From positions 285,201-349,200 of the forward strand of contig NZ_JAENHP010000009.1 of NCBI RefSeq assembly GCF_016834655.1: 64,000 bases of DNA, read 5' to 3'. The notes under the pieces are model-generated. The model was given only the letters and a program-made list of their open reading frames with translations, was not told the origin of the DNA and did not search any database. Below, one piece after another: positions 35,379 to 43,368 of this stretch (the first letter of the stretch is position 1; each line of letters starts with the position of its first letter). The position numbers and the translations under genes are program-made. Origin of the DNA: Paractinoplanes ovalisporus. GTDB lineage: Bacteria > Actinomycetota > Actinomycetes > Mycobacteriales > Micromonosporaceae.

Positions 35379-37159
35379 TTCTGGTCGCCGTCCTTCGCCT
35401 TGGAGCTGTCCGCGCCGGTGAGGTCGGTGCCGGACATGTCGATCACCGCGGTGATCTCCTCGGCGCTGTCCGCGACCCGCTGCCGCACCTGCTGCTGGGC
35501 GGCGGCCTTCTCGGCGGCCGACACGGTGTTGGTCGGAAAGCGCTGGGGCTGCATCAGGTCACGGTCGAGTACGGCGGTCTCGTCCGGCCGGGGGCCACCG
35601 GTGTTCGCCACCGGCGGGGTCAGCGTGACGGCCGGACCGGTCGGCTCGGGTCCCCGCAGGTTCGACAGCCGAGGCAGCACGACGGCGCCCAGCAGCGGCG
35701 TGCCCACCCGGCGCAGCTGCTCGGCCGCGTCGAGCAGGGCGGGGCGGCGGGCCCGGCGCAGCTCGACGGCGAGGATCGCGGCGTCGGCCAGGCTGGCCAG
35801 GCTCTGCGCGTCGGCGCTGCTGGCCGTCGAGGGAGCCTCGATCACGATGTAGCCGCCCTGGCGGCGCAGCGTCTCCAGGGTGTCCTTGAGCCGCTGCGAC
35901 TGCATCAGCCCGGCCGCGGTGGCGGCGCCGCCGGTGGTGATGACCCGCAGCGACGGGATGCGCGGGGTGCGCTGCAGCGCGCGGGCCAGCCCGACCCGGC
36001 CCGCGAGCAGGTCGGAGAGACCGGGCACGGACGAGACACCGAGCATGCGGGCGATCGGGGCGGCGTCGACCACGCTGTCCGGCAGGTGCGCGCCGATCAG
36101 AACGACATCACTGCCCGTACGGGCCAGGGCCGCGGCCAGGTTGGCGGCGACCAGGGTGCTGGCCGAGCCGCGGCTGGCCCCGGTGACCACGATGATCTGG
36201 TCGCCCTGGGGCATGGTGGCCAGCACCTCGTTGCGCAGCCGGTTGAAGACCCGGCCGCCGGCGCCGTACGGCTGCAGCACGTCGTCGAAGTGCGGGGTGG
36301 TGCGCTCGTCGAGGGCGGCCAGCACGTGCATCCGGCCCCGGTCCCGCACGTCGGAGGCCGAGCGCAGCCGGCGGTCGTAGCGCTCCCGCACGAACCCGAG
36401 ACCCAGGCCGAGCAGCAGGCCGAGCATGCCACCGGTGGCGATGTTGATCATCGCGTTGGGGCTGACCGGCGTCTCCGGCAGGCGGGCGTCGCTGATGATG
36501 CTGCCCGCGCCGATCGTGGTCGTGGTGAGCTCGTTCAGCTTGCCGGTCATGCCGTTGAGCTGGTTCTGCGAGTTGGAGCGCAGGCTCAGCAGGTTGCTCT
36601 CGTCCGAGCTGCCCTTGGCGGCCCGCGACAGCCGGGCGTTGATGCCGGCGAGCGTGGTGGTGAGCTGCTTGATCTTCGCGGTCAGCGTCTTGATCTGCTG
36701 GTTGAGGCCGTTCTGGGCGGTCTCCTCGCGGTTGCGCAGATAGGCCTCGGCGAACGCGTGCGAGCCGGACTGCGCCTCCTGCGGCGTGCCCGCCTGGAAC
36801 GTGACCATCAGGACGGTGGTGTTCGCCGGCACCTCGACCGAGACGTCGCGGGCCAGCTCGATCGGCGAGCGGGGGCTGCGCAGCAGGGCGGCCGCCTTGG
36901 CGGCGACGGCGCCGGAGCCGACCAGCTGGGCCTCGGTGTCGAGGTTGACCATGCCCTTGGTCCGGCCGCCCTGGGCGTTGGTGTCCTGGTCGACGGCCTG
37001 CACCAGCACGGCCGTGGAGGACTGGTAGACCTTCGGCATCGTCGAGGTCAGGGCCGCACCCGCGCCCAGACCGGCCCCCGTCGCGATCAGTGCGATCCAC
37101 CAGTGCCGGCGGAACACTCCGAGATAGTGCGAGACATCGGCCGGGCGTGACGCTTCCAT
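35375..37159 (-). CDS. Wzz-type chain-length regulator fused to a degenerate BY-kinase domain
   Basis: A 594-residue protein. A first TM helix (about 21-39), an extracytoplasmic coiled-coil stretch (150-215) and a second TM helix (about 237-257) form the Wzz module. A cytoplasmic P-loop-like domain follows. Its Walker A place reads GASRGSAST (327-335), lacking the lysine of GxxxxGKS/T. The Walker A' site reads VVLIGAHLP instead of VDADxR, and Walker B reads YIVIEAPST. No tyrosine cluster ends the chain. The kinase is therefore probably dead, and the domain structural. It controls polymer length with Wzy. Confidence 0.88.
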   Translation of the reverse strand: MEASRPADVSHYLGVFRRHWWIALIATGAGLGAGAALTSTMPKVYQSSTAVLVQAVDQDTNAQGGRTKGMVNLDTEAQLVGSGAVAAKAAALLRSPRSPIELARDVSVEVPANTTVLMVTFQAGTPQEAQSGSHAFAEAYLRNREETAQNGLNQQIKTLTAKIKQLTTTLAGINARLSRAAKGSSDESNLLSLRSNSQNQLNGMTGKLNELTTTTIGAGSIISDARLPETPVSPNAMINIATGGMLGLLLGLGLGFVRERYDRRLRSASDVRDRGRMHVLAALDERTTPHFDDVLQPYGAGGRVFNRLRNEVLATMPQGDQIIVVTGASRGSASTLVAANLAAALARTGSDVVLIGAHLPDSVVDAAPIARMLGVSSVPGLSDLLAGRVGLARALQRTPRIPSLRVITTGGAATAAGLMQSQRLKDTLETLRRQGGYIVIEAPSTASSADAQSLASLADAAILAVELRRARRPALLDAAEQLRRVGTPLLGAVVLPRLSNLRGPEPTGPAVTLTPPVANTGGPRPDETAVLDRDLMQPQRFPTNTVSAAEKAAAQQQVRQRVADSAEEITAVIDMSGTDLTGADSSKAKDGDQK

Positions 37160-37257
37160 CGGTTGGCGGCCCTTTCGGGGGTGGAGTGAGAAGTGTTGGC
37201 AATCGGGCGATTCGCCCCCGGAGGGGTAAACGTCTCACTCCCGCCTTCGTGATGGCT

Positions 37258-38778
37258 CTACTGCATTTTCGGCTCCACCCAGCCGTTCTCCACGAGATAG
37301 GCGACTACGAGCTCGATCGCCGCACCGACCGTGATGGTTGTGGTATCGATGCTGAGCTCGGCGTCGGCCGGTTCCTCGTACGGGTCGTCGATGCCGGTCA
37401 TACCGCGCAGCTGGCCGGCCCGGGCGCGGGCGTAGAGACCCTTGCGGTCGCGCTGCTCGCACACCTCGAGCGGGGTGTTGACGTGCACGAGCACGAAGCC
37501 GGCGCCTGCCTCGACGGCCATCGCGCGGACGGCGGCCCGGGCCTTCTCGTAGGGCGCGATGGGGCAGGCGACCGCCATGCCCCGGTGCCGCCCGACCTCG
37601 GCCGCCACCCAGCCGATCCGTCGCACGTTGGCGTCGCGGTCGGCCTTGCTGAAGCCCAGCCCGGCCGAGAGCTCGCGGCGCACCACGTCCCCGTCGAGCA
37701 GCGTGATCGTGCGTTCGCCGCCCTCGCGCAGCGAGTCGGCCAGGCCGCGCGCGATCGTCGACTTGCCCGAGCCCGAGAAGCCGGTGAAGAAGACGACCAG
37801 GCCACGGTGGCGGCGCGGCGGACGGGCCCGGACGAGCTCCTTGGCCACGGCCGGGGGAGTGTGCCACTCGGGCAGCGGGAAGCCGCGGTCGAGCAGGTCG
37901 TCGACCTCGGCCGGGGTCATCGCGAGGCGCCGGTTGCGCAGCGGGATGTCGTCGCGCCAGCGCCACTGGCCGTCCCGGTTGTCGTAGGCCAGCTCGCGCG
38001 GGACCAGCACCCGCAGGTTGCCGCCCGAGAGCATCTCGCCGGTGGAGAGCGCGTGGGTGACCCCGTACGAACCCAGGACACGGGCCCGCAGCAGGGCGTC
38101 GCGCATCTCGTCGCCCCGGGTGAGCAGCGGGACGGCGACGATGGTGGCCGGGGGCATCCGGTCGCGGGCGGCGAAGACGGCCCGGACCAGCGCCTCGGGC
38201 GGCAGGCCGTCGGGGCCGGGGCCGCTGACCGGAATCATGATCAGCAGATGGGCGCCCAGGGTGCGGGCGGCGTGCGCGATCTGGGCCAGCTGGGGCCGGT
38301 GCAGGGGCCGGTCGGCGATCACGCCGAGCACCCGCCCGGGTGGCAGCAGGGCCCGCACCTCCTCGGGGGTGCGCTTGAGCCGCTGGAACGGGCCGTGCCC
38401 GCCGTCGCCCATCCGCCGCACCGTGCCGCCGGCGCCGTAGCTGCGCTCACCGGTCGCCCAGACGTCGTCGACCTCGAGCGCGGCCACCGGGGCGCCCTCG
38501 GGGTCGGTGAGGATGATCGTGCGGCGCATCGGGTCGTCGACCGCCAGCCGCTCGGCCAGTTCGGGCGGAATCTCCAATGTGACCGCCACCGGCCACGATG
38601 TCCCGTCCGCGAGCCGGCCGCGCCGGCGCAGCGCGTCCAGGTCGTCGCGCCCCAGAAAGCCGGTCAGCGGCGCGTAGGCGCCGGAGAGCAGCAACTCCAG
38701 ATCCGCGAGCTCATGCGGGTGCGGGGTGTACGACGGGGCGTCGCGCAGCACGTCCTCGGGCAGCACCGAACCATTCAC
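37258..38778 (-). CDS. APS kinase fused to a degenerate ATP-sulfurylase domain (PAPS supply)
   Basis: 506 residues from GTG 38778. Residues 1 to about 320 follow ATP sulfurylase, including the C-terminal landmark MTPAEVDDLLDRGFPLPEWHTPPAVAKEL. However, the catalytic QxRNPxHxxH region reads RPLHRPQ (157-163) and the GRDHAG site reads STGEMLSGG (245-253), so sulfurylase activity is doubtful. Residues 325-506 are an intact APS kinase with GFSGSGKST (333-341), LDGDVVRRELS, LGFSKADRDANVRR and IAPYEKARAAVR. It should make PAPS for the two sulfotransferases. It heads the minus-strand operon. Confidence 0.88.
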   Translation of the reverse strand: MNGSVLPEDVLRDAPSYTPHPHELADLELLLSGAYAPLTGFLGRDDLDALRRRGRLADGTSWPVAVTLEIPPELAERLAVDDPMRRTIILTDPEGAPVAALEVDDVWATGERSYGAGGTVRRMGDGGHGPFQRLKRTPEEVRALLPPGRVLGVIADRPLHRPQLAQIAHAARTLGAHLLIMIPVSGPGPDGLPPEALVRAVFAARDRMPPATIVAVPLLTRGDEMRDALLRARVLGSYGVTHALSTGEMLSGGNLRVLVPRELAYDNRDGQWRWRDDIPLRNRRLAMTPAEVDDLLDRGFPLPEWHTPPAVAKELVRARPPRRHRGLVVFFTGFSGSGKSTIARGLADSLREGGERTITLLDGDVVRRELSAGLGFSKADRDANVRRIGWVAAEVGRHRGMAVACPIAPYEKARAAVRAMAVEAGAGFVLVHVNTPLEVCEQRDRKGLYARARAGQLRGMTGIDDPYEEPADAELSIDTTTITVGAAIELVVAYLVENGWVEPKMQ

Positions 38779-38922
38779 TTCCGTATCCCCCTGCGGCCGA
38801 TTAGGGGACAGTTTCTCAGCCCCGGTGATCGCGGTCGAGACGGGTATACCCCTTGCACTCTTCCCTTTACTTTCCCGTCGGGTAATAGACAAAACGGACT
38901 TAAGTCACAATACTGGCTGATC

Positions 38923-40263
38923 GTGAATCGTCGCCCGCGCCGTTTCCGGCTCGTACAGATAGCCGCCGTTCCCACGGCCTTCGTCCTTTCCGTCGCCACC
39001 ACGCTCGCGTGGGCCTGGACCGGTGGGGTCGACCAGATCGGACTTCCGGTGGGAACGCTCGGCGATCCCACCGTCTCGGTCCCCGTGCTCTCGCCCACGG
39101 CGCAGCAGCCGGGAATCCCGGACGCCCTCGCCCCGGCTCGCCGGCCCTCGTCGGCCGCCGCGGCGTCGGCGTCCGCATCCGCATCGGCGGCCGCGTCCTC
39201 CGCCGCGGCCGCTGCCAGCTCGACGTCCGCCCTGCCCGCGACCCTCGCGCCCCAGGGCCGCATGGCCCAGGCCGACGTGGTCACCGGCGACCAGCAGCGC
39301 CGCGGGGGGCACTGCTACACCGGACACAACCTGGTGCCCACCTGCGGTGTGCTCTGGGGCGTGGCGCCGGGTGCGCACACCGAGAGCCGGGGCGCCTCGG
39401 CGCTGGCCCGCTTCGAGCGCAAGACCGGCCGGCACCAGGCGATCTACCACGCCTACCACGGCGGGACGCGGCAGCTGTTCCCGACCGAGCAGGAGATCGC
39501 GATCGCGCACCAGCCCGGCCAGCGGCGCATCCTGTTCCTCAACTGGAAGCCCGAGTCCGCCTCCTGGGCCAAGATCGCCAAGGGGGACCGGAGGACCGAC
39601 GCGTTCCTCGACCGGCTCGCGGTCCACATCAAGAAGAACTTCCCCGAACAGTTCTTCTTCGCCGTGCACCACGAGGGCGAGAACGACGTGCGTGAGAAGG
39701 CCGGCTCCGGCTACACCGCGCGCGACTACGCGGCGATGTACCGGCACGTCATCAAGCGGCTGCGGGCCAAGGGCGCCGACAACATCGTCAGCGTTCTGGT
39801 GCACATGGCGTACGTGCCGCACGCGCAGAAGAGCTGGTTCAACTCGATGTACCCGGGCGACGACGTGGTCGACTGGATCGGCCTCGACACCTACGCCTAC
39901 AGCGACCCCGGCTATGGCCACGGCCAGTTCGCCGAGGTCTTCAACCGGCGGCTCGAGGGCAAGAAGGCCTGGCCCGGCTTCTATACGTGGGCCGTCACCC
40001 GGCACCGCAGCAAACCGCTCATGATCGCCGAGTGGGGCGTCTGGTCGTCGAAGCGGAACCCGCAGTACAAGGCCGACTTCTATCGCCGGCTGGGCAGCGA
40101 GATCCGCAAGTTCCCGCGGATCAAGGCGATGGTGCAGTTCGAGACGCCGAGCAACCAGAAGGGCCAGGACTCCTCGGTGGACAGCACGCCGGCCGCGCTC
40201 AACGCCTACCGCAAGCTGGGCAAACTGCCGCTGTTCCAGGTCGCGGTCACGCCGCGCCGGTGA
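38923..40263 (+). CDS. Membrane-anchored GH26-like glycoside hydrolase
   Basis: About 446 residues from GTG 38923, which follows family-like spacing although no clear ribosome-binding site is seen. A basic start and one hydrophobic helix (about 9-34) act as anchor or signal. A Pro/Thr region and a striking Ala/Ser tract (residues 75-105) follow, then the catalytic domain. The candidate acid/base glutamate is in AVHHEGENDV and the nucleophile in LMIAEWGVWSS, with IGLDTYAY between. The fold is GH26-like as in the lipoprotein at the other end of the locus. It is divergent from the APS-kinase operon and probably processes the same polymer outside the cell. Confidence 0.8.
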   Translation: MNRRPRRFRLVQIAAVPTAFVLSVATTLAWAWTGGVDQIGLPVGTLGDPTVSVPVLSPTAQQPGIPDALAPARRPSSAAAASASASASAAASSAAAAASSTSALPATLAPQGRMAQADVVTGDQQRRGGHCYTGHNLVPTCGVLWGVAPGAHTESRGASALARFERKTGRHQAIYHAYHGGTRQLFPTEQEIAIAHQPGQRRILFLNWKPESASWAKIAKGDRRTDAFLDRLAVHIKKNFPEQFFFAVHHEGENDVREKAGSGYTARDYAAMYRHVIKRLRAKGADNIVSVLVHMAYVPHAQKSWFNSMYPGDDVVDWIGLDTYAYSDPGYGHGQFAEVFNRRLEGKKAWPGFYTWAVTRHRSKPLMIAEWGVWSSKRNPQYKADFYRRLGSEIRKFPRIKAMVQFETPSNQKGQDSSVDSTPAALNAYRKLGKLPLFQVAVTPRR

Positions 40264-40298
40264 GCCTCACTCCGGGCTGTTCCGGACGTTGTCGGGTC

Positions 40299-40892
40299 TC
40301 ATTTCAGGGCGATCCGGGCGCCGGGGGAGGAGAAGGCGTCGTGCAGCACCACCGAGGCGAGGGCCGTTTCGGGCGGCACGTCGAAGACGAGGGTGCCCTT
40401 GACCTGGGCGCCCCCGGCGATCTCGTCGAGCAGGCCTTTGGGCTGACCGTTGACGAACACCTCGGCCTGCATGTCGGTGGCGAACTCGGCCCCGGACGCG
40501 TCGTACGCCTTCTGTGAGGTGCTGTCGAGGTATTCGGCGGTCTTCGCGCCGTTCTTCACCAGCAGGTCGATCAGGCAGTAGGAGCCCTTGGGCTCGAGGT
40601 TGACGAACTCGTCGCCGACCTTGGCGACACCGCAGCGGACGGCGGTGACGGTGAAGACGAACTTGCCGTCCCGGACCGGCTTGTTGATCTCGCCGCCGGC
40701 CGTGCTCAGCACTTCCCGGCCGCCGTTCTCGTCGCGCAGCACGAAAAACCAGCTGAGCGCGGCGACGACGGCGAGAACGAGAACGCCGGCCACCCACGGC
40801 CACAGGGGCCGCGGAGGGCCGGCGTTCTCGTCGTCGAACTCGTCCTCGTCCACGGCCTCGGCGGGCGCGGGGTCGGTCATCCACTCATCCAA
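40299..40892 (-). CDS. DUF4352-like membrane-anchored protein, paralogue 1
   Basis: A 197-residue protein: acidic cytoplasmic N-terminus (DEDEFDDEN), one TM helix (WPWVAGVLVLAVVAALSWFFVL) and an outward beta-rich domain with two cysteines (VRCGVA, YCLIDLLV). The layout V..V..KG.YCLIDL.V.N and QKAYDASGAEF fits DUF4352, an immunoglobulin-like domain of unknown role. An ATG at 40880 is an alternative start. The next gene upstream on the same strand is a clear paralogue. Confidence 0.75.
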   Translation of the reverse strand: MDEWMTDPAPAEAVDEDEFDDENAGPPRPLWPWVAGVLVLAVVAALSWFFVLRDENGGREVLSTAGGEINKPVRDGKFVFTVTAVRCGVAKVGDEFVNLEPKGSYCLIDLLVKNGAKTAEYLDSTSQKAYDASGAEFATDMQAEVFVNGQPKGLLDEIAGGAQVKGTLVFDVPPETALASVVLHDAFSSPGARIALK

Positions 40893-40945
40893 ACCAGGCC
40901 CGTCACGGTGCGCAGCGGGCCGATCGGTCAGAAGCGTCTGGACCT

Positions 40946-41518
40946 TTATCGCAGCGCGATCGGGGCCCCAGGCGACGAGTACGACCCGTGGAGCAGCAGG
41001 AACGAGAGCTCGATCCCGTCCGGGACATCGAACACGAGCGTTCCGTGGGTCTGGCCGCTCGGGCTGATCTCGCTGAGAAAGTTCGGCAGGTCCGGGTTCA
41101 TGATCACCTCGGCCTGGGCGTCGGTCGAGTACTCACCGCCGCCGGCGTCGTACGCCTTCTGCGACGCGCTGGCGAACAGGGCGGGTTCGCTCCCGGCGTT
41201 CATCACCATCAGGTCGACGAGGCAGAACGTGCCCTTGGCGGCGACGCTCGTCAGATCGTCGCCGACCTCCTTGAGCCCGCAGCGCACCGTGTTGACGGTG
41301 AAGATGAGCGAGCCGTCCGGGGTCGCGCGGTCGAGGCCGCCGCCACTGGTGATCACGGTTTCGCCGGTCGAGCCGTCGTCCCGCAGGACGAAGAACCAGA
41401 CGCCGGTCGCGGCCAGCAGGAGAACGAGGACGCCGACCGCCCACGGCCACCGGCGGGGCCGTGCTGCGGTCGGCTTCTCCGCGGTCGGCGCGGTCGCTGC
41501 CTCGGTCATGCGGTGCAT
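40946..41518 (-). CDS. DUF4352-like membrane-anchored protein, paralogue 2
   Basis: A 190-residue protein with the same plan as its neighbour: short N-terminus, TM helix (WPWAVGVLVLLLAATGVWFFVLRDD) and a beta-rich extracytoplasmic domain. It keeps the cysteine pair (VRCGLK, FCLVDLMV), QKAYDAGGGEYSTDAQAEV and GTLVFDVPDGIEL. Identity to the neighbour is highest across the TM and cysteine region. The pair is separated by 53 bp. No function is known; tandem duplication is evident. Confidence 0.75.
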   Translation of the reverse strand: MHRMTEAATAPTAEKPTAARPRRWPWAVGVLVLLLAATGVWFFVLRDDGSTGETVITSGGGLDRATPDGSLIFTVNTVRCGLKEVGDDLTSVAAKGTFCLVDLMVMNAGSEPALFASASQKAYDAGGGEYSTDAQAEVIMNPDLPNFLSEISPSGQTHGTLVFDVPDGIELSFLLLHGSYSSPGAPIALR

Positions 41519-41550
41519 CCAACCACCACCGCTACCGTCAAACGCTTAAA

Positions 41551-41569
41551 GATCGGTTACAAGCCGATC
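41551..41569 (-). terminator. Hairpin behind the ABC exporter operon
   Basis: GATCGG (41551-41556) pairs with CCGATC (41564-41569). Read on the minus strand the stem is followed by TTTAAG, a short U-rich run. It lies between the exporter operon with its tandem repeat and the DUF4352-like gene. Confidence 0.5.
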
Positions 41570-41650
41570 ACTTGGCGCCAGCCTCCGGGCTCGTCTCTCC
41601 ACCCCGGGCCGTCTCGCCGGCCCGCCTTTCCGTCCGGGCCAGCTTGCCTT

Positions 41651-41758
41651 GCCGGCCTGCCTCGCCGTCGCGGGTCAGCTCGTCTCGCCGGCCTGCCTCG
41701 CCGTCGCGGGTCAGCTCGTCTCGCCGGCCTGCCTCGCCGTCGCGGGTCAGCTCGTCTC
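41651..41758 (-). repeat. Tandem repeat, 36 bp x 3 identical units, spanning the stop codon
   Basis: Three identical units (41651-41686, 41687-41722, 41723-41758) start GCCGGCCTGCCTCGCCGTCG and end GCTCGTCTC. The stop codon of the ABC permease (41747-41749) lies in the gene-proximal unit, and the period of 12 codons repeats its final codons and an in-frame TGA three times. A decayed partial copy continues to about 41610. Confidence 0.95.
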
Positions 41759-42460
41759 GCCGGCCACGCTGAACGATCCGAGGCGGTTGACCGCATAGAT
41801 CGTCCCGCCGATGGCGAAGAGGACGCTCATCACGATGGCCACCGGCACCGAGACCTTGCCGTCGAGCATGCCGGTCGGGGCGATCTTGTCGGCGATCGTG
41901 ATGACGTACTGCTCGATCGAGAGCACCCGGGTGCCGCTGACGAACCGGCCGAGCAGCCCCTCCCACACCAGGATGTAGGCCAGGCCCAGCAGCACGGGCC
42001 GCCGGGTCAGCAGGCTCAGCAGCAGGAACAGCGCCGAATAGGCGATCGCGCCGGCCACCGCGCCCACCACGAGCGCGAGACCGAACCGTACGGAATCGGC
42101 CAGCACCCCGGCCACGAAGAGCGGGATCGCCGAGGTCAGCGCGCTCACCCCGGCCGCCACCATCAGCTTGGCCAGGATGATGTCGCGGCGGGCCAGCGGC
42201 TTGGTCAGGATGTGCACGATCGTGCCGTCGTCGACCTCGGAGCCGAGCACGCCGGTGCCGACGATCAGCGAGATGACCGGCAGGACCACGGCCAGGCCGA
42301 GCCCGACGACAACCGCCTGACCCCACTGGTCGGGGTCGACGTCGTAGGCCCGGCAGATCAGCGCCAGACCGACCAGCAACAGGGGCAGCGGGAGCAGCAG
42401 AAGCACGCGCCGGCGGCCGAACAGACCGCGTGCGGTGATGTAGGCGACCGTGGACATCAT
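41747..42460 (-). CDS. ABC-2-type exporter permease B
   Basis: A 237-residue membrane protein with six hydrophobic segments. It opens MMSTVAYITARGLFGRRR and has the cytoplasmic element VDDGTIVHILTKPLARRDIILAKL, typical of ABC-2 permeases. Its start overlaps the stop of ATPase B, so the two form a coupled exporter. It is the last gene of a four-gene operon. The final codons lie in a 36-bp tandem repeat. The substrate cannot be told; self-resistance, lipid or peptide export are all possible. Confidence 0.85.
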   Translation of the reverse strand: MMSTVAYITARGLFGRRRVLLLLPLPLLLVGLALICRAYDVDPDQWGQAVVVGLGLAVVLPVISLIVGTGVLGSEVDDGTIVHILTKPLARRDIILAKLMVAAGVSALTSAIPLFVAGVLADSVRFGLALVVGAVAGAIAYSALFLLLSLLTRRPVLLGLAYILVWEGLLGRFVSGTRVLSIEQYVITIADKIAPTGMLDGKVSVPVAIVMSVLFAIGGTIYAVNRLGSFSVAGETS

Positions 42461-43368
42461 GCCTCCAGCAGGTAGGAGAAGACGCTCTCCAGCGACTCGT
42501 CGGACGGCAGCAGTTTGCGCAGCCGGATGCCCTCGCCGAGGGCGATGCGCGGGAGGGCGCGGGTGAAGCTGCCGTAGTCGGATGCCCGTACGGTCAATCC
42601 GGTCGCCTCGATCTCGATGCCGCTCACCGACTTCTCGCCGATCAGCGCCACCGCGAGTTTGCGGTCGTCCGAGCTCTGCACGGCGAAGACGTGCGGCCGG
42701 TTGGTCATCAGGCGGCGGATGCGGCGGTAGTCGCCCGAGGCCGCGAGCCGGCCGGCCACGATCACCTGGACCAGGCCGGAGAGCTGCTCGACCTCCTCCA
42801 GGATGTGCGAGCTGAACAGGATCGTGTGGCCCTGGTCGCCCAGCCGGTGCAGCAGCTCCATCATGTGCATGCGCTGGCGCGGGTCCATGCCGTTGAACGG
42901 CTCGTCGAGCAGCAGCACCCGCGGCTCGTGCACCAGCGAGGCGGCGACCCGGGTGCGCTGCCGCATGCCCTTGGAGAAGGTGTCGATCCGCCGGTCCTGA
43001 GCCGGGGTCATCTCGACCAGCTCGAGCGCGCGCCGGGTGGCGGCGGCCGGGTCGGGCAGCTTCTGCATCTTGGCGCAGGCCAGCACGAACTCGTAGGCGG
43101 TGAGGAAGCCGTGCACCGCCTCGCGCTCGGCCACCAGGCCCAGCTCGCGATAGATGCCCGGGTTGCGCCAGGTCGGCGAGCCGTCGATGGTGACCGTGCC
43201 CTTCGACGGGGCGAGGAAGCCGGCCATCATGTGCAGCACCGTGGTCTTGCCGGCGCCGTTCGGGCCCAGCAGGCCGGTCACGCCCGGCTGCAGGGTCATG
43301 CTGATGTCGTTGACGGCGACCACGTTGCCGTACCAGCGGGAGACGTTCTGCAGTTCCACGGTGCTCAC
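42457..43368 (-). CDS. ABC exporter ATP-binding protein B
   Basis: 303 residues from GTG 43368. Walker A is LLGPNGAGKTT and Walker B LLLDEPFNGMD. The signature region reads TFSKGMRQR, with a Lys in place of the usual second Gly as seen in many exporters, and the switch histidine is in SSHILEEVE. The C-terminal 80 residues form a domain that in such proteins contacts the permease. The start is coupled to permease A by GTGA, and the stop overlaps the start of permease B. Confidence 0.9.
   Translation of the reverse strand: MSTVELQNVSRWYGNVVAVNDISMTLQPGVTGLLGPNGAGKTTVLHMMAGFLAPSKGTVTIDGSPTWRNPGIYRELGLVAEREAVHGFLTAYEFVLACAKMQKLPDPAAATRRALELVEMTPAQDRRIDTFSKGMRQRTRVAASLVHEPRVLLLDEPFNGMDPRQRMHMMELLHRLGDQGHTILFSSHILEEVEQLSGLVQVIVAGRLAASGDYRRIRRLMTNRPHVFAVQSSDDRKLAVALIGEKSVSGIEIEATGLTVRASDYGSFTRALPRIALGEGIRLRKLLPSDESLESVFSYLLEA

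Noticed and set aside
37090..38922. Fusion of the GH26-like protein to a 600-residue N-terminal extension
   Set aside because: The extension is the antisense of the APS kinase gene; the anchored protein starts at 38923 with a normal hydrophobic segment.
41651..41758. CRISPR-like array with 36-bp repeats
   Set aside because: Three identical abutting units without spacers; it overlaps a coding 3' end.
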